From Lysobacterales bacterium (GTDB lineage: Bacteria; Pseudomonadota; Gammaproteobacteria; Xanthomonadales; SZUA-38): a DNA stretch of 64,000 nucleotides. Location of the stretch: contig JASJDM010000004.1 in NCBI GenBank assembly GCA_030065125.1, positions 1 to 64,000 on the forward strand. Reading direction: 5' to 3'. The notes under the pieces are model-generated. The model was not told where the DNA came from and did no database searches. It saw only the letters and a program-made list of their open reading frames with translations. The translations under genes were made by a program, and so were the position numbers. Below, one piece after another: positions 45,641 to 53,388 of the stretch; the first letter of the stretch is position 1, and every line of letters starts with the position of its first letter.

Positions 45641-45715
45641 GGCGTGAACGCTCGCTACCGCGAGCTGGTGAACGAACGCTGCGCGTTTTCGTGATGGTGG
45701 CTCGCTTTGCTCGCC
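45641..45715 (+). repeat. Degenerate relic of the hairpin-array family
   Basis: Just after the terminator come GCTCGC TACC GCGAGC with linker TGGTGAAC, then CGAACGC TGC GCGTTTTC, then GTGATGGTG and GGCTCGC TTT GCTCGCC. This is the hairpin-plus-linker pattern of arrays 1-3, but with TGGTGAAC in place of TGGGGAAC and with decayed later units. Confidence 0.6.
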
Positions 45716-45738
45716 GGTTGTTGTCCCTTCGAAATTGC

Positions 45739-45772
45739 GGGGTCAGAGTAAAACTCGTTTTACTCTGACCCC
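45739..45772. repeat. Perfect 15-bp inverted repeat GGGGTCAGAGTAAAA
   Basis: GGGGTCAGAGTAAAA at 45739-45753 and its exact complement at 45758-45772 are separated by CTCG. It lies seven bases past the 3' end of the DUF4252 gene. Similar GGGGTCAGAGT boxes are, to my recollection, scattered in many proteobacteria and linked with REP-type transposases (RAYT), but no transposase is present here. It could also fold as a terminator for the DUF4252 gene. Confidence 0.75.
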
Positions 45773-45779
45773 AATGCTT

Positions 45780-46313
45780 CTAAACGTCCAGATCCAGGTC
45801 CAGGTCCGCGTGAATCAGGTCCTGGTCGTCCAGAATCCGGGCAATATCAGCAGGGTCCAGTCGGCCGGCCACGTTGACGAATACCGCCTCGTGATCGTGG
45901 TCCACGGCGATCACGGTAATGCCGTCCAGCTGGGCGGCTGACCCCTTGACCATGACAAACACCGTTTCGTCCTTGTCCTTGACCTGGGCGAAGTCCTCCC
46001 AGCCGTCATCCCGCAGTTCCTCGGCCAGGTCCCGGCTGCTGCTAACCACGTCAGCGGCGTTGTTCAGCTCGAAAACCCGTACCCGGATGCTGTCGATGCT
46101 GCTCAGCACGTCCAGGTCCTCGTCGTCGCTCTGGTCGGCCACCGACCGGGCCCAGCCCAGCAGCCAGCCGCCCAGCTTCACATCCACCACCAGTTCCGAG
46201 TCCTCCAGTCCGCGTAGATTCTCGAAATCGACAAAGCCCGGGTGACTCTGGGCCAGGCCGGCAGCGGGCGCTGCCAGCAGGACACTCAACAGGGTTGCAG
46301 TAAAAAGTCTCAT
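45780..46313 (-). CDS. DUF4252 family exported protein
   Basis: A 177-residue secreted protein with signal peptide MRLFTATLLSVLLAAPAAGLAQ. The mature domain begins SHPGFVDFENLRGLEDSELVVDVKLGGWLLGWARS, typical of DUF4252, and continues with SSRDLAEELRDDGWEDFAQVKDKDETVFVMVKG, ending in an Asp-rich tail (HADLDLDLDV). Function unknown. The start at 46313 has GGAG upstream; in-frame ATGs farther up lack support. It is divergent from plsB across 123 bases. Confidence 0.85.
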   Translation of the reverse strand: MRLFTATLLSVLLAAPAAGLAQSHPGFVDFENLRGLEDSELVVDVKLGGWLLGWARSVADQSDDEDLDVLSSIDSIRVRVFELNNAADVVSSSRDLAEELRDDGWEDFAQVKDKDETVFVMVKGSAAQLDGITVIAVDHDHEAVFVNVAGRLDPADIARILDDQDLIHADLDLDLDV

Positions 46314-46436
46314 CAGGTCGCTCTCCATTTTTTTCGGATTTCGCCCATGACACGGTCGAAATGCCGGGAGGTTACAGCTGCGACCACGAATTCCATGACT
46401 TTGGGGCGTTTGATTGACTGAAACGCTTGGCGGACA

Positions 46437-48965
46437 ATGGCTGTCCTTGTCCACCGGCTGGTTCCCATGGCTGCAGCCCACCGCAAATCCCTGTCGCCGG
46501 GCCGCATCAGCGGCCGGCTGTTCCGACCGGTGGTCCGGTGGCTGACCCGTGTGCGGCTGATTCCCCGCGAACCGGAGCTGGATCCGGACAAGCCGGTCTG
46601 CTACATCCTGGAATCAGACGCGCTGTCGAATGTCCTGATCCTGCAGAAGACCTGCCAGGATCTGAAACTGCCGAAGCCGGGCGCAGCCATGACCTTGCCC
46701 GGAAACGTGGAGTTTCGGGGTGTGATGGCACTGCAGCATCTGCGCGGCATGTTGTTCCGCCGGCCGGACTGGCGCCCCCATCTGGCCGATCTGAAAACCC
46801 TGCTGGACCATGCCCGACTGGACCCCGAGTTCGACGTGCAGATGGTGCCGGTGTCCATCTTCCTGGGCCGTGCGCCCGACCGGGAGTCCGGCTGGTTCAA
46901 ACTTTTGTTCTCGGAAGACTGGATGATCGCCGGCCGCCTGCGCCGCCTGCTCAGCATGCTGGTTCACGGCCGTAACACCCTGGTTCAGATTTCCCGCCCG
47001 GTATCGCTGAAGGAATTCCTGGATGAAGATCCCGGGCCCGGGCGGCGGGTGAGAAAGTTCTCCCGGCTGCTCCGAGTCCACTTCCGCCGCACCCGTACCG
47101 GGGTGATCGGCCCGGACCTGTCTCACCGCCGCACGGTGGTGGACCTGATCCTCAGGTCGCGTTCCGTCCGGGAAGCCATCCGCAGCGAGTCAGACAAGAA
47201 AAAGCAGTCCGTCGCACGGGTGCGCCGGCGCGCCCGCGGTTATGCCCGGGAAATCGCCGGAGATTACTCTCATGCCTTTATCGAGTTCGCCTACCGCGTT
47301 CTGGGCTGGTTCTGGAACCGGATTTACGACGGCGTCCACGTCCACCACCTGGAAAACCTGGAGAGCATCCCCAAGGGTGCCGGCATTGTTTACGTACCCT
47401 GCCACCGCAGTCACATCGATTACCTGCTGATTTCCTACCTGGTCTACCACAACGGCTTCGCGGTGCCGCATATTGCCGCAGGTGTGAACCTGAACCTGCC
47501 GGTGGCGGGGCGCATCATTCGCAAGAGCGGCGCTTTTTTCCTGCGTCGCAGCTTCCGCTCCAACGCGCTCTACTCGGCGGTGTTCAATCGCTACATCGAC
47601 ACGATCTTCTCCCGCGGTGTATCCATGGAGTATTTCATCGAGGGGACCCGCAGCCGCTCCGGTCGCCTGCTTAAGGCCAAGACCGGGATGCTGGCCATGA
47701 CGGTGCAGAGTTTCCTGCGCAACCGGGAGCGCCCGGTCTATTTCCTGCCGGTCTACTTTGGCTACGAACGGCTGGTGGAGGGCGATTCGTACCTGTACGA
47801 GCTTTCCGGCGGAAAGAAAAAGAAAGAGACCCTGGCCGGGTTGCTGCGATCGTTCTCGATCCTGCGGGAAAAGTTTGGCGAGGTGCACGTGGGCTTTGGC
47901 GAGCCGGTGTGCCTGGACCAGCACCTGGACAGGCTGGCACCCGACTGGCGCGACTGGCACCCCGAAGACTCCCCCCGCCGGCCGGAGTGGATGTCAGGGG
48001 CCATGGATGACCTGGGGCAGTCCATCATGCAGCGGATCAATGCCGCCGCTCACGTCAGCCCCATCAACCTGCTCGGGCTGGCGCTGCTGTCATCACCTCG
48101 CCACGCCATGGCACAGCCTGAGCTGGAAGCCCAGATGGAGCTGATGCGGGACCTGATGACCGAGATGCCCTACTCGGATGCGCTCACCGTGACGGAGCGC
48201 AGCACCGGGGAGATCCTCGAATACGGCGAAAACATGGGTCTGATCGAGCGTCGCAGCGATCACCTGGGCGACATCATCCTGTGCCGGGAAAGCGATGCCT
48301 GGCGGCTGTCCTATTTCCGCAACAACGCCCTGCACGCCATCGCCCTGTTTTCCTGGTGCGCCTGCGTGCTGCGAAACAACACCACCTTCTTCCGCCGGGA
48401 CCTGCTGCGTATGGGCCGGGTCATCTACCCCTTCCTCAAGGACGAGCTGTGCCTGCGCTGGAGCCCGGAGGAGTTTGCCGAAGCCACGGAGAAAGCCCTC
48501 GAGCTGCTGCTGCGGCGAGGCCTGCTGATCAAGCACGCCGACCCTGGCACACTGCGCCGGGCCCACGGCGAAACCCTGCAGGCCATGCAGCTGCGCCTGC
48601 TCAGCCAGCCCATGTTCTCATCCCTGGAACGCTTCTACATCACCGTGGCCCTGCTGGTGAAAAACGGTTCCGGCGTCCTCAGCGCCGGCGAACTGGAAAC
48701 CCTGTGCCACCTCACCGCCAAGCGCCTGTCCATCATCTACTCCTTCGAATCCCCGGAATTCTTCGACAAGGCCCTGTTCAAAAACTTCATCCGCATGCTC
48801 CGCCGCGCCCGGGTCCTGTCCGCCGACAACGACGGCAAGCTGGTGTTCGACGAAGCGCTGGAGATTGTCATCCGGGATGCCAAGTCGATTTTGAGCAAGG
48901 AGATCAGGCATTCGATCTGGCAGCTTTCTCCAGCGCCGGAGGAGGTGCGGAAGGAAGCGGCTTAG
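46437..48965 (+). CDS. plsB: Glycerol-3-phosphate 1-O-acyltransferase PlsB
   Basis: Acylates sn-glycerol-3-phosphate at position 1 from acyl-ACP or acyl-CoA at the inner membrane, the entry step to phospholipids. The 842-residue product has the acyltransferase motif H-x4-D in CHRSHIDYLL (His323, Asp328), the motif FFLRRSF, the substrate loop YFIEGTRSRSGRLL, and PVYFLPVYFGYERL. Length fits the family (about 800). ATG at 46437 is used; 46467 is possible. A ten-unit hairpin array begins at the last base of its TAG stop. Confidence 0.96.
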   Translation: MAVLVHRLVPMAAAHRKSLSPGRISGRLFRPVVRWLTRVRLIPREPELDPDKPVCYILESDALSNVLILQKTCQDLKLPKPGAAMTLPGNVEFRGVMALQHLRGMLFRRPDWRPHLADLKTLLDHARLDPEFDVQMVPVSIFLGRAPDRESGWFKLLFSEDWMIAGRLRRLLSMLVHGRNTLVQISRPVSLKEFLDEDPGPGRRVRKFSRLLRVHFRRTRTGVIGPDLSHRRTVVDLILRSRSVREAIRSESDKKKQSVARVRRRARGYAREIAGDYSHAFIEFAYRVLGWFWNRIYDGVHVHHLENLESIPKGAGIVYVPCHRSHIDYLLISYLVYHNGFAVPHIAAGVNLNLPVAGRIIRKSGAFFLRRSFRSNALYSAVFNRYIDTIFSRGVSMEYFIEGTRSRSGRLLKAKTGMLAMTVQSFLRNRERPVYFLPVYFGYERLVEGDSYLYELSGGKKKKETLAGLLRSFSILREKFGEVHVGFGEPVCLDQHLDRLAPDWRDWHPEDSPRRPEWMSGAMDDLGQSIMQRINAAAHVSPINLLGLALLSSPRHAMAQPELEAQMELMRDLMTEMPYSDALTVTERSTGEILEYGENMGLIERRSDHLGDIILCRESDAWRLSYFRNNALHAIALFSWCACVLRNNTTFFRRDLLRMGRVIYPFLKDELCLRWSPEEFAEATEKALELLLRRGLLIKHADPGTLRRAHGETLQAMQLRLLSQPMFSSLERFYITVALLVKNGSGVLSAGELETLCHLTAKRLSIIYSFESPEFFDKALFKNFIRMLRRARVLSADNDGKLVFDEALEIVIRDAKSILSKEIRHSIWQLSPAPEEVRKEAA

Positions 48966-49194
48966 GCGCCCGCCGGGCGCCAGGGAACGCTCGCTGGGCG
49001 AGCTGGGGAACGACCGCTGACGCGGTCTAGGAAACGCGCCCTGCGGGCGCTGGGGAACGGCCCCTGCGGGGCCTGGGGAACGCGCGCCTTGCGCGCTAGG
49101 AAACGACCGCTGACGCGGTCTGGGGAACGCGCCCTGCGGGCGCTGGGAAACGGCCCCTGCGGGGCCTGGGGAACGCGCGCTCTGCGCGCTGGGA
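48965..49194 (+). repeat. Tandem hairpin array 2 (ten units), linker TGGGGAAC
   Basis: Ten hairpins of about 23 bases follow plsB without a break: stems GCGCCC, GCTCGC, GACCGC, GCGCCC, GGCCCC, GCGCGC, GACCGC, GCGCCC, GGCCCC, GCGCGC, each with its exact complement after a 3-4 base loop. Linkers are TGGGGAAC with variants TAGGAAAC, TGGGAAAC and CAGGGAAC. Units 3-6 (GACCGC, GCGCCC, GGCCCC, GCGCGC) recur in the same order as units 7-10, so a four-unit block was duplicated. Orientation is sense to plsB. Confidence 0.93.
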
Positions 49195-49284
49195 TTTGAC
49201 CCCTCGGCGGTCCCGGCATGATCCTTTGCAGATGGTCAATCAATGGCACTCTGTCAACGTATCTGGTTTTGGTCGGAGATGGAT
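49195..49284. other. Unassigned spacer between two facing hairpin arrays
   Basis: About 90 bases of non-repetitive sequence separate array 2 from array 3. I see no gene, promoter or terminator in it. It marks the convergence point of the plsB and YdcH-like transcripts. Confidence 0.5.
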
Positions 49285-49395
49285 CCCAGCGCGAAGCGCG
49301 TTCCCCAGACCGCGTCAGTGGTCGTTCCCCAGGCTGCGAAGCAGCCGTTCCCCAGCTCGCATAGCGAGCGTTCCCCAGACGCCGTTCAGGCGTCT
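49285..49395 (-). repeat. Tandem hairpin array 3 (five units), minus-strand orientation
   Basis: Read on the minus strand from the YdcH-like gene: AGACGCC TGAAC GGCGTCT (the stop codon TGA lies in the loop), GCTCGC TAT GCGAGC, GGCTGC TTC GCAGCC, GACCAC TGAC GCGGTC (one mismatched pair on this strand, G-T on the other), and a GCGC TTC GCGC unit. TGGGGAAC separates successive units. The orientation is again sense to the gene it follows. Confidence 0.9.
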
Positions 49396-49595
49396 AAATC
49401 CGGTATCAACTGACTCTCAAGCATCGCAATGGCGTCTTTCAACTGCAGCTTGCGCTTCTTCAGACGGCGGATGTGGAGGTCTTCGGCTTCGGCGTCCTGC
49501 TGCAGGGCATGGATGGCGGCGTCCAGGGCGCGGTGCTCGAGCTTGAGCTCAGCGATGCGCTGGGCTACGGCCGATGGATCGCTGGCGGTGGTCAC
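49386..49595 (-). CDS. YdcH-like protein (DUF465 family)
   Basis: A 69-residue helical-hairpin protein with the DUF465 pattern: RIAELKLEHRALDAAIHAL, a short turn, and IRRLKKRKLQLKDAIAMLES. Members are small cytoplasmic proteins of unknown function. The ATG is at 49595. Its last codons (GAC GCC) and TGA stop are part of the first hairpin of array 3. It is convergent with plsB and divergent from ttcA. Confidence 0.85.
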   Translation of the reverse strand: MTTASDPSAVAQRIAELKLEHRALDAAIHALQQDAEAEDLHIRRLKKRKLQLKDAIAMLESQLIPDLDA

Positions 49596-49607
49596 GGGGC
49601 TGACCGG

Positions 49608-49635
49608 TTGGGGGTCACCTGACCCTCCCTATACT
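49608..49635 (+). promoter_or_regulatory. Possible sigma-70 promoter for ttcA
   Basis: TTGGGG at 49608 and TATACT at 49630, separated by 16 bases, precede ttcA by about 70 bases. The -10 matches at five of six positions and the -35 at three or four. A small palindrome, GATTGTGACAATC, at 49687-49699 ends just before the start codon and may hinder ribosome access. Confidence 0.4.
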
Positions 49636-49703
49636 CCGGTGGAGCCAGTACCATATACGCCGCTTTTTCGAAAATCCAACAAATCCGATTGTGACAATCC
49701 CTG

Positions 49704-50570
49704 ATGGCCAATTCCATTCGTAAAGCCCAGCTGCGAAACAGCAAGCTGCAGCAGCGGCTGCGCCGTGACACCGGCAAAGCCATTATGGACTTCAACATGA
49801 TCAGCGAGGGTGACCGGGTCATGGTTTGCCTGTCCGGCGGCAAGGACTCCTACGCCATGCTGGACCTGCTGCTGAGCCTGCAGAAAAGAGCCCCGGTCCG
49901 ATTTGAACTCATTGCAGTCAATCTGGATCAGAAGCAGCCCGGGTTTCCCGAGCACGTTCTGCCGGAATACCTGGCCGGGGTCGGCGTACCGTTCCACATC
50001 CTGGAGCAGGACACCTACAGCACCGTTGTACGGGTGGTGCCGGAAGGAAAAACCATGTGTGCCCTGTGCTCCCGGCTGCGGCGGGGCGCCCTGTATACCT
50101 TCGCCGAGCAGCAGGGTTTTACCAAGATTGCGCTGGGGCATCATCGGGAGGACCTGATCGAGACCCTGTTCCTCAACATGTTCCACGGCGGCAGCCTCAA
50201 GGCCATGCCGCCCAAGCTGCGCTCGGACAACGGCAAACACGTGGTCATCCGGCCCCTGGCTTACTGCCGCGAGAAAGACCTGGCAGAGTATGCCCGGATC
50301 CGCGACTTCCCCATCATCCCGTGCAACCTGTGCGGCAGTCAGGACAACCTGCAGCGCCAGGCCGTCAAGGAAATGCTGGCCCACTGGGACCGGACATTCC
50401 CCGGCCGCCTGGAGAACATCTTTCGGGCCATGACCAACGTGGCACCGTCCCAGCTGGCCGACCGCCAGCTGTTTGATTTCGACGCCCTGGACCGGCATCC
50501 GGGCAGCGGTGACGGCTGGCTGGTACCCCAGCGAGCCGACGATTCGGAAGCAGTCGCGGCGGAGCGCTGA
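49704..50570 (+). CDS. ttcA: tRNA 2-thiocytidine(32) synthetase TtcA
   Basis: Thiolates C32 of certain tRNAs using ATP and a [4Fe-4S] cluster. The 288-residue product has the PP-loop SGGKDS (residues 44-49), the cluster cysteines in [10 protein letters not shown] and NLCGSQ, and [19 protein letters not shown]. The ATG at 49704 starts the usual N-terminus ([28 protein letters not shown]). rdgC follows 38 bases later. Confidence 0.96.
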   Translation: MANSIRKAQLRNSKLQQRLRRDTGKAIMDFNMISEGDRVMVCLSGGKDSYAMLDLLLSLQKRAPVRFELIAVNLDQKQPGFPEHVLPEYLAGVGVPFHILEQDTYSTVVRVVPEGKTMCALCSRLRRGALYTFAEQQGFTKIALGHHREDLIETLFLNMFHGGSLKAMPPKLRSDNGKHVVIRPLAYCREKDLAEYARIRDFPIIPCNLCGSQDNLQRQAVKEMLAHWDRTFPGRLENIFRAMTNVAPSQLADRQLFDFDALDRHPGSGDGWLVPQRADDSEAVAAER

Positions 50571-50608
50571 TTCTGTTGAAATAGCCGGCCCCGTTTCGGT
50601 ACAGGCCC

Positions 50609-51511
50609 GTGTTCAAGAGTCTCCGCATTTACCAGATCACTACCGCTGACGGCGTCACCGCCGAATCCCTGGCCGAGCAGCTTTCAGCCAACGCCCTGCC
50701 ACCGTGCGGGCGGCTGGAACCCAAGGCCACCGGCTGGGTGTCACCCTACGGCCGGGACAAGGAGGGGCTGGTGCACAGTGTCGGTAACTGTCACCTGGTT
50801 CGCTACGGCATCGACGAAAAGGTGCTGCCCACCTCGGTGATCCGCGGCGCTCTGACCGAGCGTGTCAGCGAAGCCGAGGGGCGGCTGGGGCGTCCGCCCG
50901 GCCGGCGGGAAAAGCTGCGTATGAAAGACGAGGTCATGATGGACCTGCTGCCCCGGGCCTTCGTCAAACCCCGGGACATCGACGCCTATCTGGATCTGGA
51001 AGCCGGCTGGCTGGTGGTGGACTGCGCCAGCTCCAAGCTGGCTGACGAAGTGGCCAGCCTGCTGCGCATGAATGTCCCCGCCATCCGGCTGAATGCCGCC
51101 GACATCAGCAACCGCATCTGCACCTATCTGACCCAGTGGCTGAAGACCGGCGAGTGCCCTGGCGACCTGCACCTGGGGGAAGAAGTGGACCTGCGCGACG
51201 AGCGTGACGAAAGCGCCACCATCCGCTGCCGCCGCCAGGACCTGGAGAGCCGGGAAATCCGGCAGCACGTCTCCACCGGCATGCAGGCGTTCCGCATGGG
51301 GCTGCGCTGGGGCGACCGGCTGGCGTTTACCCTGTCTGACGAATTCACCCTGCTGCGGGTCAAGGCACTGGACTACCTGGTGTCCCAGCTGTCGGACATT
51401 GCCACCGAATCCGACGTGGAAGAGCTGGACGCGGAGTTTGCCATGACCTCGCTGGAGTTTCGCGCCCTGCTGGAAGAGCTTTCCGGTATCTTCAACTGGC
51501 CTGAAGCCTGA
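50609..51511 (+). CDS. rdgC: Recombination-associated protein RdgC
   Basis: A ring-shaped dimeric DNA-binding protein that modulates RecA, 300 residues. It starts FKSLRIYQITTADG and has the family segments CGRLEPKATGWVSPYG, REKLRMKDEVMMDLLPRAF and LGRPPGRREKLR-type basic stretch. The start is GTG at 50609; no nearby ATG fits the family start. It sits between ttcA and the DJ-1-like gene on the same strand. Confidence 0.94.
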   Translation: MFKSLRIYQITTADGVTAESLAEQLSANALPPCGRLEPKATGWVSPYGRDKEGLVHSVGNCHLVRYGIDEKVLPTSVIRGALTERVSEAEGRLGRPPGRREKLRMKDEVMMDLLPRAFVKPRDIDAYLDLEAGWLVVDCASSKLADEVASLLRMNVPAIRLNAADISNRICTYLTQWLKTGECPGDLHLGEEVDLRDERDESATIRCRRQDLESREIRQHVSTGMQAFRMGLRWGDRLAFTLSDEFTLLRVKALDYLVSQLSDIATESDVEELDAEFAMTSLEFRALLEELSGIFNWPEA

Positions 51512-51524
51512 GCTTGGGTGCTGC

Positions 51525-52181
51525 ATGAGTTTCGACACGGGAGCAACCTTTGGATTCCTGCTGTTCGACGGGGCCGAGGAGCTGGATTTCGCAGGTCCCT
51601 GGGAACTGGCCGGCCTTTGGAGCCGGCACGCCGGCGGGCCCACCCACTGCCTGGTGGTGTCGGAAAGCGGCGGCCCGGTGAACTGCGCCCAGGGCTTGAA
51701 GGTGCATGCCGACGCCGCCTTCGAAGACTGTCCAAACCTCGACTACCTGCTGATTCCGGGCGGTGAGGGTACCCGCAAAGCAGTGAATAATCCGGCACTG
51801 CTGGCGTTTATCAGCGCCCAGGCGCGCCACTGCCGCAGTCTGCTGTCGGTGTGTACCGGCTCCCTGGTGCTGCAGGCGGCGGGCCTGCTGGAGGGCCGCC
51901 AGGCCACCACCTACTGGGGCCTGCTGGACACGCTTCGCCAGCGCGGCGTCGAGGTGGTGGAGGAACGCTTCGTGCACGACGACCCGGTCTGGACTTCGGC
52001 CGGCGTGTCAGCCGGCATGGACATGCTGCTGGCGTTCATTGCCCACACCGCCGGCGAGGACACCGCTGCCCAGGTCCAGTTCCTGGCCGAGTACTATCCC
52101 GACGATCAGGTTTACGGCACGCCCGGCGACCACCCCCAGGCACCTGCGTACGTTCGCAGGCGCAGCGACAAGTCAAGGTAA
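51525..52181 (+). CDS. DJ-1/PfpI family protein (isocyanide hydratase-like)
   Basis: A 218-residue glutamine-amidotransferase-fold protein. The nucleophile elbow is SVCTGSLVLQAAGLL with Cys110, and the conserved Glu is in FDGAEELDFAGPWEL. The segments IPGGEGTRKAVNNP and TTYWGLLDTLRQRGVEVVEERFVHDDPVWTSAGVSAGMDMLL match the InhA-like (isonitrile hydratase/transcription-factor N-domain) branch. No AraC domain follows. Enzyme activity is unproven. It begins 13 bases after rdgC and a cupin gene follows. Confidence 0.87.
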   Translation: MSFDTGATFGFLLFDGAEELDFAGPWELAGLWSRHAGGPTHCLVVSESGGPVNCAQGLKVHADAAFEDCPNLDYLLIPGGEGTRKAVNNPALLAFISAQARHCRSLLSVCTGSLVLQAAGLLEGRQATTYWGLLDTLRQRGVEVVEERFVHDDPVWTSAGVSAGMDMLLAFIAHTAGEDTAAQVQFLAEYYPDDQVYGTPGDHPQAPAYVRRRSDKSR

Positions 52182-52187
52182 ACGCCC

Positions 52188-52538
52188 ATGGATATCAAAC
52201 ACATCCCCACCGAACTGGCGGCCCATCCCGAAGGCAGCTTCCTGGATATCACCGGGTTCAATGGTGCAAGCATCGGGGCCTGCCGGGTTACCGGTGAGTC
52301 ACCGGTGTGGGAAATGCACCCGGATACCGATGAGTTTTTCTACATCCTGGACGGCGAGTTCCAGATTACCCTGCTGACCGATGACGGTCCCGTCACCCAG
52401 ACCGCAGGGCCTGGCTGTACCTTTGTGGTGCCGCGGGGCATCTGGCACAAACCCGCCGCGCCGGACGGCGCCAGCTTCCTGTACCTGACGCCGGGGGAGT
52501 CGCTGCATTCGGACGCAGAGGATCCGCGACAGCAATAG
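52188..52538 (+). CDS. Small cupin-domain protein
   Basis: A 116-residue single-domain cupin. The first motif is visible in VWEMHPDTDEFFYILDGEFQITL and the second in GPGCTFVVPRGIWHKPAAP. The metal ligands H, E and the distal H are present, so metal binding is likely; the substrate is unknown. It lies six bases after the DJ-1-like gene, so the two may act on related small molecules. Convergent with the hydrolase, ending one base before its stop. Confidence 0.85.
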   Translation: MDIKHIPTELAAHPEGSFLDITGFNGASIGACRVTGESPVWEMHPDTDEFFYILDGEFQITLLTDDGPVTQTAGPGCTFVVPRGIWHKPAAPDGASFLYLTPGESLHSDAEDPRQQ

Positions 52539-52539
52539 C

Positions 52540-53388
52540 TCAGGTGGCGGATTCCCAGAACTGCCGGATCTCCCGGGCCGTCTGCTCGGGGTGATCCATG
52601 TGCAGGTGATGCCCACCGGGCAGGGTGACCACATGGGCATCGTTGAGCCTGGAGATCCGGTGTTCCACCACCTCGGCAAAAGCCGGGTAGCGCAGGGTCT
52701 CGGCACGCAGCAGCAGCGTTGGGCAAGTCAGGCAGGACAACGCCTGCAGCACCTGTTCCTCGGTGTAGCGGTTCATGCTGGGAAACTTGAGCTGGCGGTC
52801 GCCGCGCCAGTACCAGCCCCGATCGTCCTGGTCCAGGCCGCGGCGCGCCATGATTTCCGCGCAGCCCAGGTCGAAGTCCCCGCCCACCCTGGCTTCCAGG
52901 GCCTGCTGGCGGGTTTCAAAATGCCGCGGTCGCGACGCGCCCCTGGATCGCACGACTACCCCGCGCCGGATTTGCTTGACCACCTCGCTGGGCGGTGAGC
53001 TTACGGGTCCCAGCATGTCGATGCTCACCAGGGTACGGACCTGCTCGGGAAAAGCCGCCGCATAAAGGGCGCACAGGCCGCCGCCCATGGAGTGGCCCAC
53101 CAGGTTCAGTTGCTCCCAGCCCAGCGCCATGATCAATTCGTGGATCACCCACAGGTTGTCGGCGAAGCTGAACCAGTCCGCCGCTGTTCCCAGGGGCGAG
53201 CCGCCGTGACCGGGAAGGTCCATCGCCACCAGCCGGGCGCCGGGAAGGAAAGGAGCCAGGGGTGAAAAGCTGCCGGCATTGTCCATCCATCCGTGCAGGG
53301 CCAGCACCGGCGTATCCCCGGCATCACCCCAGGCCAGGCCGGACAGCCTCAGGCCGGCCGCTTCGAACTCGATTCCCTGCTCATTCAT
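52540..53388 (-). CDS. Alpha/beta hydrolase
   Basis: A 282-residue serine hydrolase: oxyanion region LHGWMDNAGSF, nucleophile elbow VGHSMGGG (Ser100), acid near LLLRAETLRYPAF, and catalytic His in LPGGHHLHMDHPEQ. The cap resembles the MEST/serine-hydrolase-like branch. Substrate unknown. The start overlaps the end of the AttH-like gene by eight bases, so it is the last gene of the hemH-ABC-AttH operon. Confidence 0.88.
   Translation of the reverse strand: MNEQGIEFEAAGLRLSGLAWGDAGDTPVLALHGWMDNAGSFSPLAPFLPGARLVAMDLPGHGGSPLGTAADWFSFADNLWVIHELIMALGWEQLNLVGHSMGGGLCALYAAAFPEQVRTLVSIDMLGPVSSPPSEVVKQIRRGVVVRSRGASRPRHFETRQQALEARVGGDFDLGCAEIMARRGLDQDDRGWYWRGDRQLKFPSMNRYTEEQVLQALSCLTCPTLLLRAETLRYPAFAEVVEHRISRLNDAHVVTLPGGHHLHMDHPEQTAREIRQFWESAT

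Noticed and set aside
45591..45770. A 59-codon frame starting MTPKINPGISPG downstream of pyrF.
   Set aside because: It runs through a perfect intrinsic terminator, a hairpin relic and the GGGGTCAGAGTAAAA repeat, and has no ribosome-binding site of note.
48962..49249. A minus-strand 95-codon frame across hairpin array 2.
   Set aside because: Its Pro/Arg/Ala-rich repeats are just translated repeat units; array structure explains the sequence fully.
48965..49395. The regular 23-base periodic arrays look at first like a CRISPR locus.
   Set aside because: The constant part is only about 8 bases, the variable parts are themselves palindromes rather than unique spacers, one block is duplicated, and no cas gene is near.
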